Both the position numbers and the translations under genes were made by a program. From Gymnothorax reevesii (Eukaryota > Chordata > Actinopteri > Anguilliformes > Muraenidae), in contig CM056574.1 of assembly GCA_029721435.1 (NCBI GenBank), forward strand, positions 69,483,501 through 69,547,500: DNA of 64,000 bases, given 5' to 3'. The notes under the pieces were generated by a model. It saw only the letters and a program-made list of their open reading frames with translations. It was not told the DNA's origin and did no database searches. Positions 43,317-53,690 of the stretch are shown in pieces (the stretch's first letter is position 1; every line of letters begins with the position of its first letter).

Positions 43317-45178
43317 TGTCCAAAGAATGCCCCTGAAAGCTGAATGATATCAGCATACTCCAGTACTTAATTAAAATAAAAAATCTTCTTCTTTAGTAAG
43401 GGCTAATTCTGAATATCCACAGGAATATGTAGTTTTCATAACTTGTATAAAATTCTGAATGTTGTCATATATTTAACTCCAAAAGAAATGCAAGGGTGAG
43501 GTATGTACTGTATTTGCGGCAAAATGAAGAATCAATTGATTTTTATTGCTTTTTCAGTGAGGCACAGGAGGAAATAAAGAAAAGCGTATTGTAATCCTGA
43601 CGCGCACCACGTGAACGCGCCAAGTACTTTGGTAGTAACAAACATTGTTTGTGATGTGTACAGTGACAACAGATACCGACACCAGAGCTGCAGTAGTTGT
43701 TAATTCAATTCAACGCACACTTCAATGCGCACCAAATGAAGTTTGGAATGCAGCTAGTATTTACACTTAAAATATTTCACATTTTACAAAATAGAATAAT
43801 ATTTTACTCATTGATGGCGTATTCTTTCACCCACCGCAACCCATTAATCAGAAAATTAATTTTATGAGCTGGTGTTCTGTCCATTTTTGCTACTTATCGA
43901 AATAGGCTACCTCGTGGTTCTACGCTTGCACAGACCTACAATCTTGGGCTCTGTTTCTTCACTTACATAGTATCTTCAAAAATTGTGAATATTTTTTTTT
44001 CAGTGTGCCTTTCGACTTGTTAGCGTACATATATTTGTACTGTATGTACATGCTGGGTTTTGCTGAAAATGCAGAAATTTGATTATTATGGCATGCGGTA
44101 TATATCTTTAAACAAACTTATCCAACTCATTATAACATCTACTTACGTCATAATAAGCCAACAAATGACAAGGTCACTACTGTAAACTGATTCACATTGC
44201 AATATTAAGGCGAAAACAAAGGCTTTACGATTGCTTTGCATAATGGTAGCTTTTTTGACAAGGCAGCACAAATTGTCAGAACCCCGGCGGATTATCCGAA
44301 GTGTCTGTGGAGGTAACTGCAATCAGCTACCTGCCAAGTGTGTAAAAATAGATGTATGAGGCTTGCTGTCATGGTTTAATCCGGCCGGATGCAACCTGCA
44401 ATCTGGCAGGCACTGGGACCATGGACCCAAAAGTTGGAGAAGGGACCCACACGCACAGGCTGAGTAAAAATAGAAAAATATTCAAAGGTGAAATAGAATG
44501 GTTGAAGGGGGTATTTATCCTTGTTCTGTGATGTGACATATAGACAACAAAATTTTGATTGGGTCTGCAATGCCTCAGAAGCTTCCTAAAAACCTCTCTC
44601 AAAAAGCTATCTTAGGGTGGGGGATTTAGAATGCGTTGTTCTGCACGTATTTGCCGACCTTTCGGGTTTTACTGGCAACCTCATTATGAAATGCAAGAGC
44701 TTAACACTGATTGGCTGGCGTTGCTGACTAAAGCGAAGCAAGTCATAATGGCTTTCCATGTTAATTGTGGTGAAATTCACCTTTACGCAAGTGAAACTGA
44801 AACTTGAAGGAACAAGGATTTTAATTCTGTGGGAGAGTCTCATTAATAAGCGTTCATTAAATAATTGCGGGCTACGGCAAATAATCCAAAAAAAAATGGA
44901 TTAGACTCATGCTGAATGCGTGAGACTTGGCCTCTCTGCTACTTTCCTGTTTTGGTGTTAATGCATCTGGTGAAACATCCTCAAACTAAAGGCGTAGATG
45001 CCGACTTCCCATCGTCTTGATGTGAGCATGGCAGGATCATTGGCAATCTTCACGGATTTATTTCAGATCTTGTTTCAAAGCTGTTGTTGAATGAAAATCA
45101 CGTCATACAACATTGGCTAGACAAGCAAAATGAATACATTCATATACATTCAATACAATGTTTTAAAACATTAACGTT
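43317..45178. other. AT-rich spacer with two dispersed relics
   Basis: 43495-43630 shares a repeat with 23600-23734. 44369-44465 shares a TGTCATGG...GGGACCCACACGCACAGG segment with 25577-25620. Otherwise nothing was recognised. Confidence 0.45.
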
Positions 45179-45211
45179 TTAAAAACAATCGAACAACAAA
45201 GTGATACTTAC

Positions 45212-45325
45212 AGTTTGTACTGGTTGTTGAGGCAAAGTCGGAACTGCTCCGCTACGTTGCACCAAACGCTGCGAGAAGCCGGCTTGAAATTGTGCCAGGT
45301 TAGTAAAACTGTCAGGTGAACTGGG
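45212..45325 (-). other. exon-like segment, protein not recognised
   Basis: On the minus strand an acceptor (TTATTTTGCTCAG, ending at 45326) precedes 114 bp that read as 38 codons (SPDSFTNLAQFQAGFSQRLV, then LPQQPVQT). A consensus donor GTAAGTATC follows at 45211. The open frame extends upstream to 45565 (YQGVLFQAVEAMCKRSITF, QLKEMHDMRGCC) and includes another donor-like ATGGTGAGTCGG at about 45481. It could be an exon of a host gene or of an element. I cannot assign a family. Confidence 0.35.
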
Positions 45326-45606
45326 CTGAGCAAAATAACAGTCTGTGGTTAAATGTAGTGGGAATCTGATTAAAAGTGAACAGCAGCCACGCATGTCGTG
45401 CATTTCTTTGAGTTGGAAGGTTATGGAACGTTTGCACATTGCTTCCACAGCCTGGAAGAGCACACCTTGGTACCGACTCACCATTTTGCCTTGAACTTCA
45501 CGAACACTGCTGCAATTTACTTTCCTTAGGGGGCGGGAGAGTGGGTGGATGCGAATTATTTTCAAGAGGAGGAAACAGAATGAGAGGAAACGAGGGTTTT
45601 GTTGAC

Positions 45607-45785
45607 AACCGCGGTTCTATGAAGTTCGGATGACCGCCAGAGGCGGTGCTTTCAGCACATGGATATCCATCACACGAACGTGCAGGTCGAGTAATAGTAA
45701 CAACAAAGTTATGTGTGACCTGGGTAACGTCACCCCGTGACCCCGGCACAAAAGACCGGTAAACCCAGGAAGTGACCTCTTGGCA
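45607..45785. repeat. DIRS inverted terminal repeat, left
   Basis: Starts AACCGCGGTTCTATGAAGTT. From GACCGCCAGAGGCGGTGC (45632) on it matches the reverse complement of 50255-50422 with a few substitutions. Confidence 0.9.
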
Positions 45786-45821
45786 AATCTTCTCGTGTAC
45801 ACTCCGAGCGACTGCTAAGCT

Positions 45822-45922
45822 CTGGCGGTCATCCGAAACTCATAGAACCGCGGTTATCTACATAACCCTCATTCTATTTCGTTTCTTCTGACCGCCAGAG
45901 GCGGTGCTTTCAGCATATGGAT
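45822..45922. repeat. DIRS internal complementary region
   Basis: CTGGCGGTCATCCGAAACTC, then ATAGAACCGCGGTT, is the reverse complement of the left terminus. The adjoining ATTTCGTTTCTTCTGACCGC, then CAGAGGCGGTGCTTTCAGCA, matches the reverse complement of the right terminus. Joining both termini in one site is the hallmark of DIRS internal complementary regions. Confidence 0.88.
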
Positions 45923-45962
45923 GACTAATACCAACCAGGTCATGAGGAGTGCCTACCCGTAC

Positions 45963-47156
45963 TCAGTGCTGCTGCGACGGGCCTGGAATGACGGCCGTCG
46001 CCACAGGGTTATGTGGGACAATATTAAGACGGTAAAACCTGGTGAAGGTGCAGCTGGACGCCCAGGAGGCTGCGCTGCATATGTCTGAAAGGGGTAAGCC
46101 CTTCAGTGATGCCCATGAGGTCGCCACGCCCCGTGGAGAGTGCGCCTGAACAGCCAGAGGAACCGGGGAGCCACTATGTCTGTAGGCATGTAATATGGCC
46201 TCGACTTTCCACTTGGAAAGCCTCTGTTTAGAGAGCGCCAGACCCTTCCTCGGCCCTGTGTGGCACAGAAACAGGGCGTCACTCCTACGGAAGCCTTCCG
46301 TACGGGACATGCACACCCTGAGGGCGCGAACTGGGCACAAAAGTTCCGACCTCTCACCATGGCCTGCCTCGAACGCCGCAAGCCTAAGGGGCTGGTTGAC
46401 GAAGATAGCAGAGAGGGTTTTCGGGAGGAAAGAGGGGTCGCCGGGCTGCCACTGCAGGCACTCCCCACTGACTGACAGCGCGTGTAACTCCCCGACGCGC
46501 CTCGTCGATGTAATGGCCAGAAGAAAGGCAGTCTTCAGGGAGAGCCATGAAATGTCTGCCGTGAGCAGGGGCTCAAACGGTGCGTCGCAGAGAGCCTGCA
46601 GCACTAAGTGAAGATCCCACGTGGGTATCCGCCTCCGTCTGGGGGATCTCAACTGGAGAGCACCCTTCAAGAAACGTGCCACCAAGGGGTGGGACCCCAC
46701 GGTCCTTCCCTAAATTCTGGCATGCTGAGCAGAGATGGCAGCTGCATAGACCTTGATGGTGGAAGGAGTAAGACCCTTGTCAAACAGAGGCTGGAGGAAC
46801 AGTAGAATGGTCGGCAGGGGGCAGCATGTAGGCTCCTCCCCCCGAGTCAAGCACCAGTTGGAGAAAAGCCTCCATCTGTTGGGGTAGAGGGCATTGGTGG
46901 AGGGTGCCCGAGAGCTTGCAATGGTGTTGACCACTGGCGGCTCACAAAGACCTAGCAGGGGGTCTGGCCCTTCAGCGGCCACACCCAGAGCTGCAGACGG
47001 GCTGGATCCCGGTGCCAGATCTGCCCTCCCAGCTGTGATAGCAGGTCCGTCCTCACTGGTAGGCACCAGGGGTCGCCGTTCAGAAGTTGCAGCAACTTGT
47101 GGAATCACACTCGACCCGGCCACCGATGAGCAGCAGCTTCCGGTGGTCAATCGCAA
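45963..47156 (-). pseudogene. DIRS tyrosine recombinase (one internal stop)
   Basis: The N-terminal core-binding part (46710-47156) contains SSRAPSTNALYPNRW and TPSTIKVYAAAISAQHA. A TAG at about 46701-46703 then interrupts the same frame, which continues to 45963. The catalytic part shows the first Arg (ITSTRRVGELHAL), the H-x-x-R box (HSPRGVATSWA) and the Tyr nucleophile region (TFTRFYRLN). It would recombine circular element DNA into the genome. All four signature regions are present and only the single stop breaks it, so decay is recent or readthrough cannot be excluded. Confidence 0.93.
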
Positions 47157-47159
47157 CCC

Positions 47160-47985
47160 TGTGTAGGGTTGGCACGATCAGTGGCAGAGGGAGGAAGGCA
47201 TACAGCAGTTGCCTCGGCCAAGCATGCGCCATCGCGTCCTGGCCCAGGGAGCTGGGGCTGTGGAGGCTGAACCACAGAGGGCAGTGTGTCAACTTCTGGC
47301 AAGCAAAGAGGTACACCTCTGCCCTGCCAAAACGTTCTCAGATGGTGAGAAACACCGCTGGGTTGAGTCTCCATTCCCCAGAATCAGGGTCCTGGCGGGA
47401 CAGCAGATCCACTGCCCTGTTGGCAGTGCCTGGCAAGTACATGGCACGCAGGCTCAAGAGACGCTAATGGTTCCACCGTAGAAGTTGGCCGGCCACTTCT
47501 AAGCACTGGAGGGACTTGGTGCCTCCCTGGTGGTTGATGTAGTACACCACCGTAGCGTTGTCCGTCCGCACCAGAACGTGTCTGCCGGCCAGGCCAGGGA
47601 GGAAGTGCTGAAGGCCGAGGAAAACGTTGATGTGCTGCTGTCGCTGCCCTGGACTCCAGCAGCCTCTGACGGTCCGGCATTGCCAGACTGCACCCCAACC
47701 TCCCAGGGAGGCGTCCGTGGTGATGACCTCCCTCCGGGAGGGGATAGGGGCCAGTGGAACACCCTGCAAAAAGTAAGTCCTCCTCCTCCATGGACGGAGG
47801 AGTCTGCACAAAGAATCTTTTACTTGCACAACCTGTGCCCGTGCAGCGCCGGATGGAGGTGGAGACCGTTGAGCCACCTCTGAATTGGACGTAAATCCAG
47901 GAGCCCCAGCGGGACCAGAGAGGAGGCCGCCGTAAGCGTGCCCAGCAGGCACTGAAAGGTCTTCAGGTCGAGTGACCTGCCCCAT
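47160..47985 (-). pseudogene. DIRS RNase H domain and downstream linker (frameshifted)
   Basis: The frame 47985-47464 contains REVITTDASLGGWGAVW (first Asp), HINVFLGLQHFLPGLAG (Glu region replaced by LGLQ) and HVLVRTDNATVVYYINHQGG (Asp). The linker after it (DPDSGEWRLNP-like, then ERFGRAEVYLFACQKLTHCP and WPRQLLYAFLPLPLI) is readable in shifted frames as far as about 47160. RNase H removes the RNA template during reverse transcription. Confidence 0.85.
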
Positions 47986-49286
47986 CTGAAGCGGCCAAGC
48001 AGCAGGCGGATGTTGTGGATCCTGGTCAGGGAGGGGGTTGCCATCAAGGACCTCGAATCCAGGTGCATGCCCAAAAAAATCGTCTCCTGGCTGGGCACCA
48101 GCGAGCTCTTCTGGTAATTCACCCTGAGCCCCAGCTCTGCAACATGTGAGAGCACAGTCGCGATGTCGGTGTGGGCCTGAGCTTCTGATCGTGAACAGAC
48201 GAGCCAGTCATCTAGGTAAGGTAGGACATGCAAACCCCGTGCCTGAAGTGGTGCCAATGCCGCTGCCACACACCTGGTGAACACACGGGGTGCCAGCGAT
48301 ATCCCAAAGGGCAGAACATTGAACTCGAAGGCCTGGCCCTCGAAAGCAAACCGCAGGAACTGCCTGTGGTGTGGCACAATGGGAACATGAAAGTAGGCGT
48401 CTTTCAGGTCGATGGTGGCAAACCAGTCGCCTGCCTGGTAGTGGTGTAAGACATCTACCGTACGCAGCATGCGGAATCTCATGGTCTTCAAGTGGGAATT
48501 GAGGGACCTCAGGTTGAGGATCGGGCAGATACCGCCGTCCTTCTTTGGGACCAGAAAATACCTGGAGTAGAACACACCTTGCCATCTCTGGCTGTCGACG
48601 GGGGAGATTGCTCCTTTCTCCAGGAGAGTGGCGATTTCCTGCCGGAGGACGAGGGACTTCCCCGGATGGCTCACGGTGGTGTATTTGACCCCATGAAAAC
48701 GCGGCGGTCGGCGGCAGAACTGGATGCGATAACCCTTGGTGAGGGTTACCAGCACCCAGGGGTCTGAAGTCAACGCTCTCCAGCGTTGGAGCTGTCCGCT
48801 GGAAAAGCGGCCGACCGCCGGCGCGCTGATGTCAGCGCCGCCCAGACCGCCCCCGTCGGTCACCAGGGGGGCGACGAGGAGCGGACTGGGTGTAGGGGGC
48901 GGCACCGCGGGTCTGGGAAGTGGTGGGGCGACGAAAGTCAGCAGCCCTTCTGGTCTCCTGGAGGGTGCGTGGCCGAGACGGAGTCGGTGTGGGTCTCCTG
49001 AAGGACTGGGCAGCGCTGCTGTGGTGGTTGACCTGGCGGAGGCGAGCGAACTGCTGTCGCGCCTGGACGACCTGGGCACTCTGGTCCAGGGCTCGCTTGA
49101 GTGGCCCGGGGACAGGCGCAGCATGCGCCGGTCGGGCTCGGCCAGAGGGGATTGCGCCAGCCATATCTGCCGGCGGGCGAGGGTGAGAAACGACATCAGC
49201 CGGCCCAGTTCCCGCGACAAGTAGACAAAGGCCTGGAGCGCCGCGTCGCACAGCTCCCGTGATGTCGTGCTCGTCCCTTCCAGCAT
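47820..49286 (-). CDS. DIRS gag C-terminal part fused to reverse transcriptase
   Basis: An open frame of 488 codons. The first about 170 residues are the Arg/Pro-rich gag side (LCDAALQAFVYLSRELGRLM). RT follows: LEKGAISPVDSQRWQGVFYS, RYFLVPKKDGGICPILNLRS, TIDLKDAYFHVPIVPHHRQF, VLPFGISLAPRVFT, the catalytic VLPYLDDWLVCSR, and FLGMHLDSRSL. The thumb follows and ends at a stop at 47820, where a frameshift separates it from RNase H. RT length and motif spacing are normal for DIRS1-like elements. The true upstream start is in the other gag frame (49492). Confidence 0.93.
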   Translation of the reverse strand: MLEGTSTTSRELCDAALQAFVYLSRELGRLMSFLTLARRQIWLAQSPLAEPDRRMLRLSPGHSSEPWTRVPRSSRRDSSSLASARSTTTAALPSPSGDPHRLRLGHAPSRRPEGLLTFVAPPLPRPAVPPPTPSPLLVAPLVTDGGGLGGADISAPAVGRFSSGQLQRWRALTSDPWVLVTLTKGYRIQFCRRPPRFHGVKYTTVSHPGKSLVLRQEIATLLEKGAISPVDSQRWQGVFYSRYFLVPKKDGGICPILNLRSLNSHLKTMRFRMLRTVDVLHHYQAGDWFATIDLKDAYFHVPIVPHHRQFLRFAFEGQAFEFNVLPFGISLAPRVFTRCVAAALAPLQARGLHVLPYLDDWLVCSRSEAQAHTDIATVLSHVAELGLRVNYQKSSLVPSQETIFLGMHLDSRSLMATPSLTRIHNIRLLLGRFRWGRSLDLKTFQCLLGTLTAASSLVPLGLLDLRPIQRWLNGLHLHPALHGHRLCK

Positions 49287-49492
49287 CTGGGCAAGACCCG
49301 TGGGATGTCAGACGGGGAATCCATCCTAGCCAGCCTGGCGGTCCGTGCAGCCACGCTCAGGCACATGCAGTCTGCGCAGGCCATGTCAGTCAGCCCCTGC
49401 TCAATACCCAGGCAGGAGAGGCACTCGCGGTGGCCGTCCTCCGGCTCGAGGGGGGCCCGGCAGTTGGCACAGCAGGAGAACATGTCCATCAT
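49196..49492 (-). pseudogene. DIRS gag-like N-terminus (out of frame with the RT frame)
   Basis: MMDMFSCCANCRAPLEPEDG, HRECLSCLGIEQGLTDMACA, DCMCLS gives a Cys-rich head typical of DIRS gag (C-x2-C ... H-x3-C-x2-CLG). The frame departs from the RT frame around 49270-49290, so a single frameshift splits what was probably one gag-pol ORF beginning at 49492. Confidence 0.75.
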
Positions 49493-49730
49493 GACACCTG
49501 GCTGGCAGAAGAGAACTTAAAAAAAAAATATGGTGCGAGGGCCTACGCAAGACCACCCGGCCCTGCAAACCGCGAGCCTACTGCCGCGGGTATACTAGAC
49601 AGCCGCAAATAAACAGTCACTCACTAGCGTGAGAACACATCATACCCGCAAAACACTCAAGACAGCCAGCCCGTGAACAGGCCGGAGGCAAGGCTACCCA
49701 AAACAAGGCGATCGACAATATTAACTAAAT

Positions 49731-50105
49731 AGGCGCTGTGCGCCCCAGAACCGATTAACAAATCAGTGGCGAGAAAAACCGTTTAAGTCAAATGAAATGA
49801 AAACCACTTACTTGAAGGAAAACAAGCCGGCCTCCAGCGGTGAGGACACCGCCTCTGAGTACTACACAGCTAACTCCACTGAGCGAGAGTACTCAGTTAA
49901 CGGAGTAATACTAACGAAATAGGCGCCGTGCGCCACAGAACCGATTAACAAATCAGCGGCGAGAAACACCGCTTCAAGTAGAATGAAATGAAAACCACTT
50001 ACCTGAAGGAAAACAAGCCGGCCTCCAGCGGCGAGGACACCGCCTCTGAGGGCTACACAGCTAACTCCACCGAGCGAGAGCACTCAGCTAACGGAGTAGT
50101 GCTAA
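49731..50105. repeat. two-copy tandem repeat in the DIRS leader, period about 187 bp
   Basis: GCGCCACAGAACCGATTAAC, ATGAAATGAAAACCACTTAC, AAAACAAGCCGGCCTCCAGC and GAGGACACCGCCTCTGAG occur in both halves (49731-49917 and 49918-50105). Scattered substitutions separate them. Confidence 0.9.
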
Positions 50106-50249
50106 CAAAACAATAAGAAAAAAGAGAATCGACAGATTCAACGCAGTTTCTTGGGGAATGCGTAAAAGCACAGCCCCAACCCCACAGGTAACGAAACCAA
50201 CACAGCGTTTGATCCAAAATCCGATTCCCAATCCAACTCACAACCTGCA

Positions 50250-50438
50250 AAACGCGAGAAGATGAAAGAGGTCACTTCCTGGGTTCACCGGTCTTTTGTG
50301 CCGGGGTCACGGGGTGACGTCACCCAGGTCACACGTGACTTTGTTGTTACTATTACTCGACCTGCACGTTCGTGTGATAGATATCCATGTGCTGAAAGCA
50401 CCGCCTCTGGCGGTCCGGAGAAACGAAATGGAACGAAC
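50250..50438. repeat. DIRS inverted terminal repeat, right
   Basis: Contains GGTCACTTCCTGGGTTCACC, GGTCACGGGGTGACGTCACC and CACCGCCTCTGGCGGTCCGG, the reverse complement of the left repeat. It ends near GAAATGGAACGAAC. Confidence 0.9.
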
Positions 50439-50639
50439 TGATCATCCTGGTTCATCTGTGTTTAGGCCTGTCATCAGTTTATGTAATCGGGTGCAAAGTG
50501 GTCACTGACTTACTCCAAAAGTGTCTTTGTTGTTCAGTTGAGTGCTGCACAAACTCCTCTTACTTGACATCATTAGACAGAAGGCATAGTTATATAACAC
50601 CAAATGCCATTTTTAATCAAAGAATGTTAAGTAATTGTT

Positions 50640-50913
50640 TAGAATGAACCATTTGTTCTTGGTTTTCTTTTTTTGGGCCACACTGTAAAATAAATGCATC
50701 GAAGAATATTTTTCTGAATTTGTTCCCCAATTTTTAGATGCAGTTTTCTTTTGGCAGATTGGTGAACCTCTGTCTGTTTTTACGTACAAAATCTGATATG
50801 TTGTCTATGCTCTATTGTGAATAAAATATGGGTTATTGAGATTTGCAAATCATTGTATTCTGTTTTTATGCACGTTTTACACAATGTCCCAACTTCTTTG
50901 GAATTGGGGATTT
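50640..50913 (+). mobile_element. Tc1/mariner 3' end, 5'-truncated
   Basis: GATATGTTGTCTATGCTCTA, GAATAAAATATGGGTTATTG, TGCAAATCATTGTATTCTG and the terminus CAATGTCCCAACTTCTTTGG, then AATTGGGG, match the right end of fish Tc1/mariner elements such as 22881-23579. Upstream coding sequence is absent. Confidence 0.75.
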
Positions 50914-50929
50914 CCTAATACCGCACTGA

Positions 50930-50992
50930 GTACGTCCCATGCCACCCCTCCCAGACCTCTTGCCACCCCATGTAAAATTTCTAGATCCACCA
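50930..50992 (-). mobile_element. hAT terminus fragment
   Basis: On the minus strand the segment starts CAGTGGTGGATCTAGAAATT and continues TTACATGGGGTGGCAAGAGG, which resembles hAT ends of the CAGTGG type. Only about 60 bp are present. Confidence 0.5.
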
Positions 50993-52140
50993 CTGGTCAG
51001 CTTTCTTCGCATGACCTGGCTTGACAAACCTTAAACTTGCAATCAGAGATACAATAACTTTTCATGGAAGATTAAATAGAGAGCCATCATTATGGCATTG
51101 AAAACCCAGGCTTTGGCCTCAACATATCTCACCAGCTCATCAATCCCGTATTGTAGTGCACCCTTTGGAGCACAGGGAACAACAAATGTTGTATCAATAT
51201 CCATATAATTACAGACAGCCCTGTTTTTATACGCACACTGCCAGTAAACTAGAATTTGGGAGAGATTTTAATTTAAAATGGATGTGATACAAAAATTACT
51301 GTTTTTATACTACAAAAATGTTAAGTCAAAAAACTTAAAAAATAAAAAAATCAACACAAAGTGGTTGACAACTGTTTCAGCATTCAACAAGGGAGCAGAC
51401 AGCCTCACAATTTCAGCGAAATGAGTTGCTCAACAGGGGCCAAAGTCAATCTATGCAATACACAGTTCATTATGTTACCACATATACATTTATTTTCTAA
51501 ACAATTCCTTGTCTACGAATACAAGAAGACACAAAATAAGCTGGCTGCATTCATTACAATTTCATAAAGCTCAATATTGCTTGCAGTGGAAGGAATGTTA
51601 ACATTAAAAAAAAAAATTCTTATTCTCAAATTGAGGTATGAACGCACTACAGATTTGTGAAAAAAGTGGTAGCAGTCCTCATACAGTGATTTCACACACA
51701 CACACACACACACACACAATGGAGTTTTCACTGCATCATTTCCTGCTTCTTCTAAACTGTCTGAACTTTTTCTCACTGTTGATATTGGAGTTTAATCAAC
51801 TTTCATTTAATATGTAGAGATATTTTAACGTGTCCTGTGTTTATTCTGCTACCCTTAATTGTTTTTCCTTTTTGCCTCAAGGTCAGAAAACATTTCAATC
51901 ACGAAGACTCTGGAATTAAAAGAAGAAAAGATTTATTGACAATGAAATAAATTCGAGAATATATTTGGTGATGACTCCGTCCTTGAGGATCCTTCAGCGA
52001 GGTGGGGTGCAGATCTGCCGACGTAGCAGGCAGTGGCAAAGCCATCCCCCAAGAGAGAAGGATCTTGAAGACAGGGGAGTCATCGAGATGAGCTGCCCTC
52101 GGAGACAATTTGCATTAGAAAATTAAACAAGCAATGGTAC
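50993..52140. other. spacer, no gene recognised
   Basis: Includes a (CA)n run at 51692-51718 and a possible LTR-like A-rich start near 51895-52110 that I could not confirm. Confidence 0.4.
51692..51718. repeat. (CA)n microsatellite
   Basis: Uninterrupted CA run. Confidence 0.95.
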
Positions 52141-52144
52141 TAAC

Positions 52145-52589
52145 TAAGCGCGGATGCTAGGAAATGAGGCAAATACTAGCATAGCATCTCTGATCATTTG
52201 CCAGTGAGGCAGTAAGGACCTATAACCCAGCGCTAGCCAAGTGCTCGTAAACAATGACAGAGCGAGTGGACGAGGTGAATACATCAAGAATCTGATTACT
52301 TGCCTTACAGCTAGGCAAGTTGTGCCCACAACCAAAACACTAGCTAAGTGCTTGTGTGCTGTGGCACTGCGAGTGGACATGACATGCAAACATGAAGAAT
52401 CAGATTACTTACCAATATAGATACTTACGTACACAACCACCACTTAAATGCAGAGCATTGCCACTGCTAGTGGACGTGAGGTAAATACTTGCATAGTATC
52501 TGTGACTGTTTGCCAGGTAGGCAAGATGCGCACATAACCAAAATGCTAGCCAAGCGCTTGTGTGCTGTGCCACTGCGAGTGGACATGAT
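52145..52589. repeat. minisatellite, period about 105 bp, left part
   Basis: GCCACTGCGAGTGGACATGA-type points near 52361, 52459 and 52568, with GCATAGTATCTGTGA and ATGCTAGCCAAGCGCTTGTG segments between them. It is interrupted by Harbinger copy B and continues at 55497. Confidence 0.85.
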
Positions 52590-53064
52590 GGGGTCTATTC
52601 TCCCATGCGCTTATTCTCCCCTCGACTTAAGTCTGTGCATTACGCGCCTTGATGGCAGTTACGCGCTTGGGGCGGAGCAAGGCCAAAATCGGGGCGTTTC
52701 CGGGTGTTTCTCATGCAAATAACACTTACGCGTATTCTCCCCCTGGCTTATGCGCTTTTTCTGTTAAGCGCTTTTGAGGGCTGTATTAAGGTCAAGCGCC
52801 AACATTAGGCGAAATTGAATATTGCGTTGGATGTCGGTTATAGGCCGAATTTTAACATTACTTTTATTTTATTTAACATGGTAAAGGTTGAGACATTGAA
52901 TATTTGATTGTTCTTCCTTATTTCTAAACTACATTTCTCAAAGCCATGATAATTTATCAAACGAAATCATCACGATATTACGCATCAGCCTCTTCTCCAA
53001 TCAGTTAAATTACAAACGCAAAACAATTAATTAATACGAGTATACATAAGACCATCATTCTACC

Positions 53065-53440
53065 ATGCCCTCAAAATCTAAAGCCAAAATGCCAGTCCTG
53101 CATTTGCTTGCACTCTTGCGTGATTGGGAAAGAGTAAGAGGAGCGCGCCGAGCTCGAAGACGAACACGCATATATCGGCTTCGTTTGGACATCCTGGGAC
53201 AAACAAACATCGAGTGCATCCAGCGCTTTCGCCTGGAGCGTGCATGAGGCAATCATCTATCTTTGCCGACTTCTGGATGAACAGCTATCCAGCCGCAGCA
53301 ATTATCCACAAAACATACCTGTGGTCATCAACGTCAGAACTGCGCAGTCGCTCCTGGCATCTGGGTCGTCCCAGAGAGTGGCTGGTGATGTCATTCACAT
53401 CACAGGCGTCTGTGTCAAGGAGTCTGACGCAGTTCATTGG
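53065..53440 (+). pseudogene. Harbinger transposase N-terminal remnant, copy B
   Basis: MPSKSKAKMPVLHLLALLRD, RIYRLRLDILGQTNIECIQR, FRLERA, then a frame change at about 53243. It resumes with HEAIIYLCRLLDEQLSSRSN, YPQNIPVVINVRTAQSLLAS and GSSQRVAGDVIHI. It matches the HARBI1-like N-terminus, about 125 residues. The catalytic C-terminal region is missing, replaced by the antisense Myb-like segment. Confidence 0.85.
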
Positions 53441-53441
53441 C

Positions 53442-53690
53442 GTTTCAAGTTCTTCTCCATGCACTTCCACTGCAGAAAGAGTGGATGCCATCCCCTCCTC
53501 CTGTGCAGTGAAATGCACAGGGGATGATGGTTGCCCACCACCTGTTGCGTGCACACTTCTCCGGTGTGCAGAGAACCTGGCTTTTACAGCGCCCCGCAGA
53601 TCTCTCCTTTTATGCTTTAAATCGGGGATACTGCGCTTACATCTCCCCACCGAAGCCACATCCAGAACGATTCGCAGCTTAATTCCTCGG
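53442..53690 (-). pseudogene. Harbinger Myb/SANT-like accessory protein fragment, copy B
   Basis: IVLDVASVGRCKRSIPDLKH, KRRDLRGAVKARFSAHRRSV, HATGGGQPSSPVHFTAQEEG. Same protein as in copy A (16935-17142), with an extra upstream portion. Known Harbinger elements encode this DNA-binding partner separately from the transposase. Here its 3' half directly abuts the transposase remnant. Confidence 0.68.

Larger units (their letters stand above)
45607..50438 (-). mobile_element. DIRS1-like tyrosine-recombinase retrotransposon, nearly full length
   Basis: Minus-strand order is gag-like, reverse transcriptase, RNase H, tyrosine recombinase. The ends are long inverted repeats (about 45607-45780 and 50255-50438) sharing GCGGTGCTTTCAGCACATGG, ATCACACGAACGTGCAGGTC and GTGACCCCGGCACAAAAGAC. 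An internal complementary region at 45822-45922 carries the complement of the left terminus and, next to it, sequence of the right terminus. DIRS elements use this to form circles before recombinase-mediated integration. No target duplication is expected. Frameshifts and one stop make this copy defective. Confidence 0.95.

Noticed and set aside
46195..49224. Several plus-strand ORFs of 120-160 codons
   Set aside because: Shadows of the minus-strand DIRS genes in GC-rich coding sequence.
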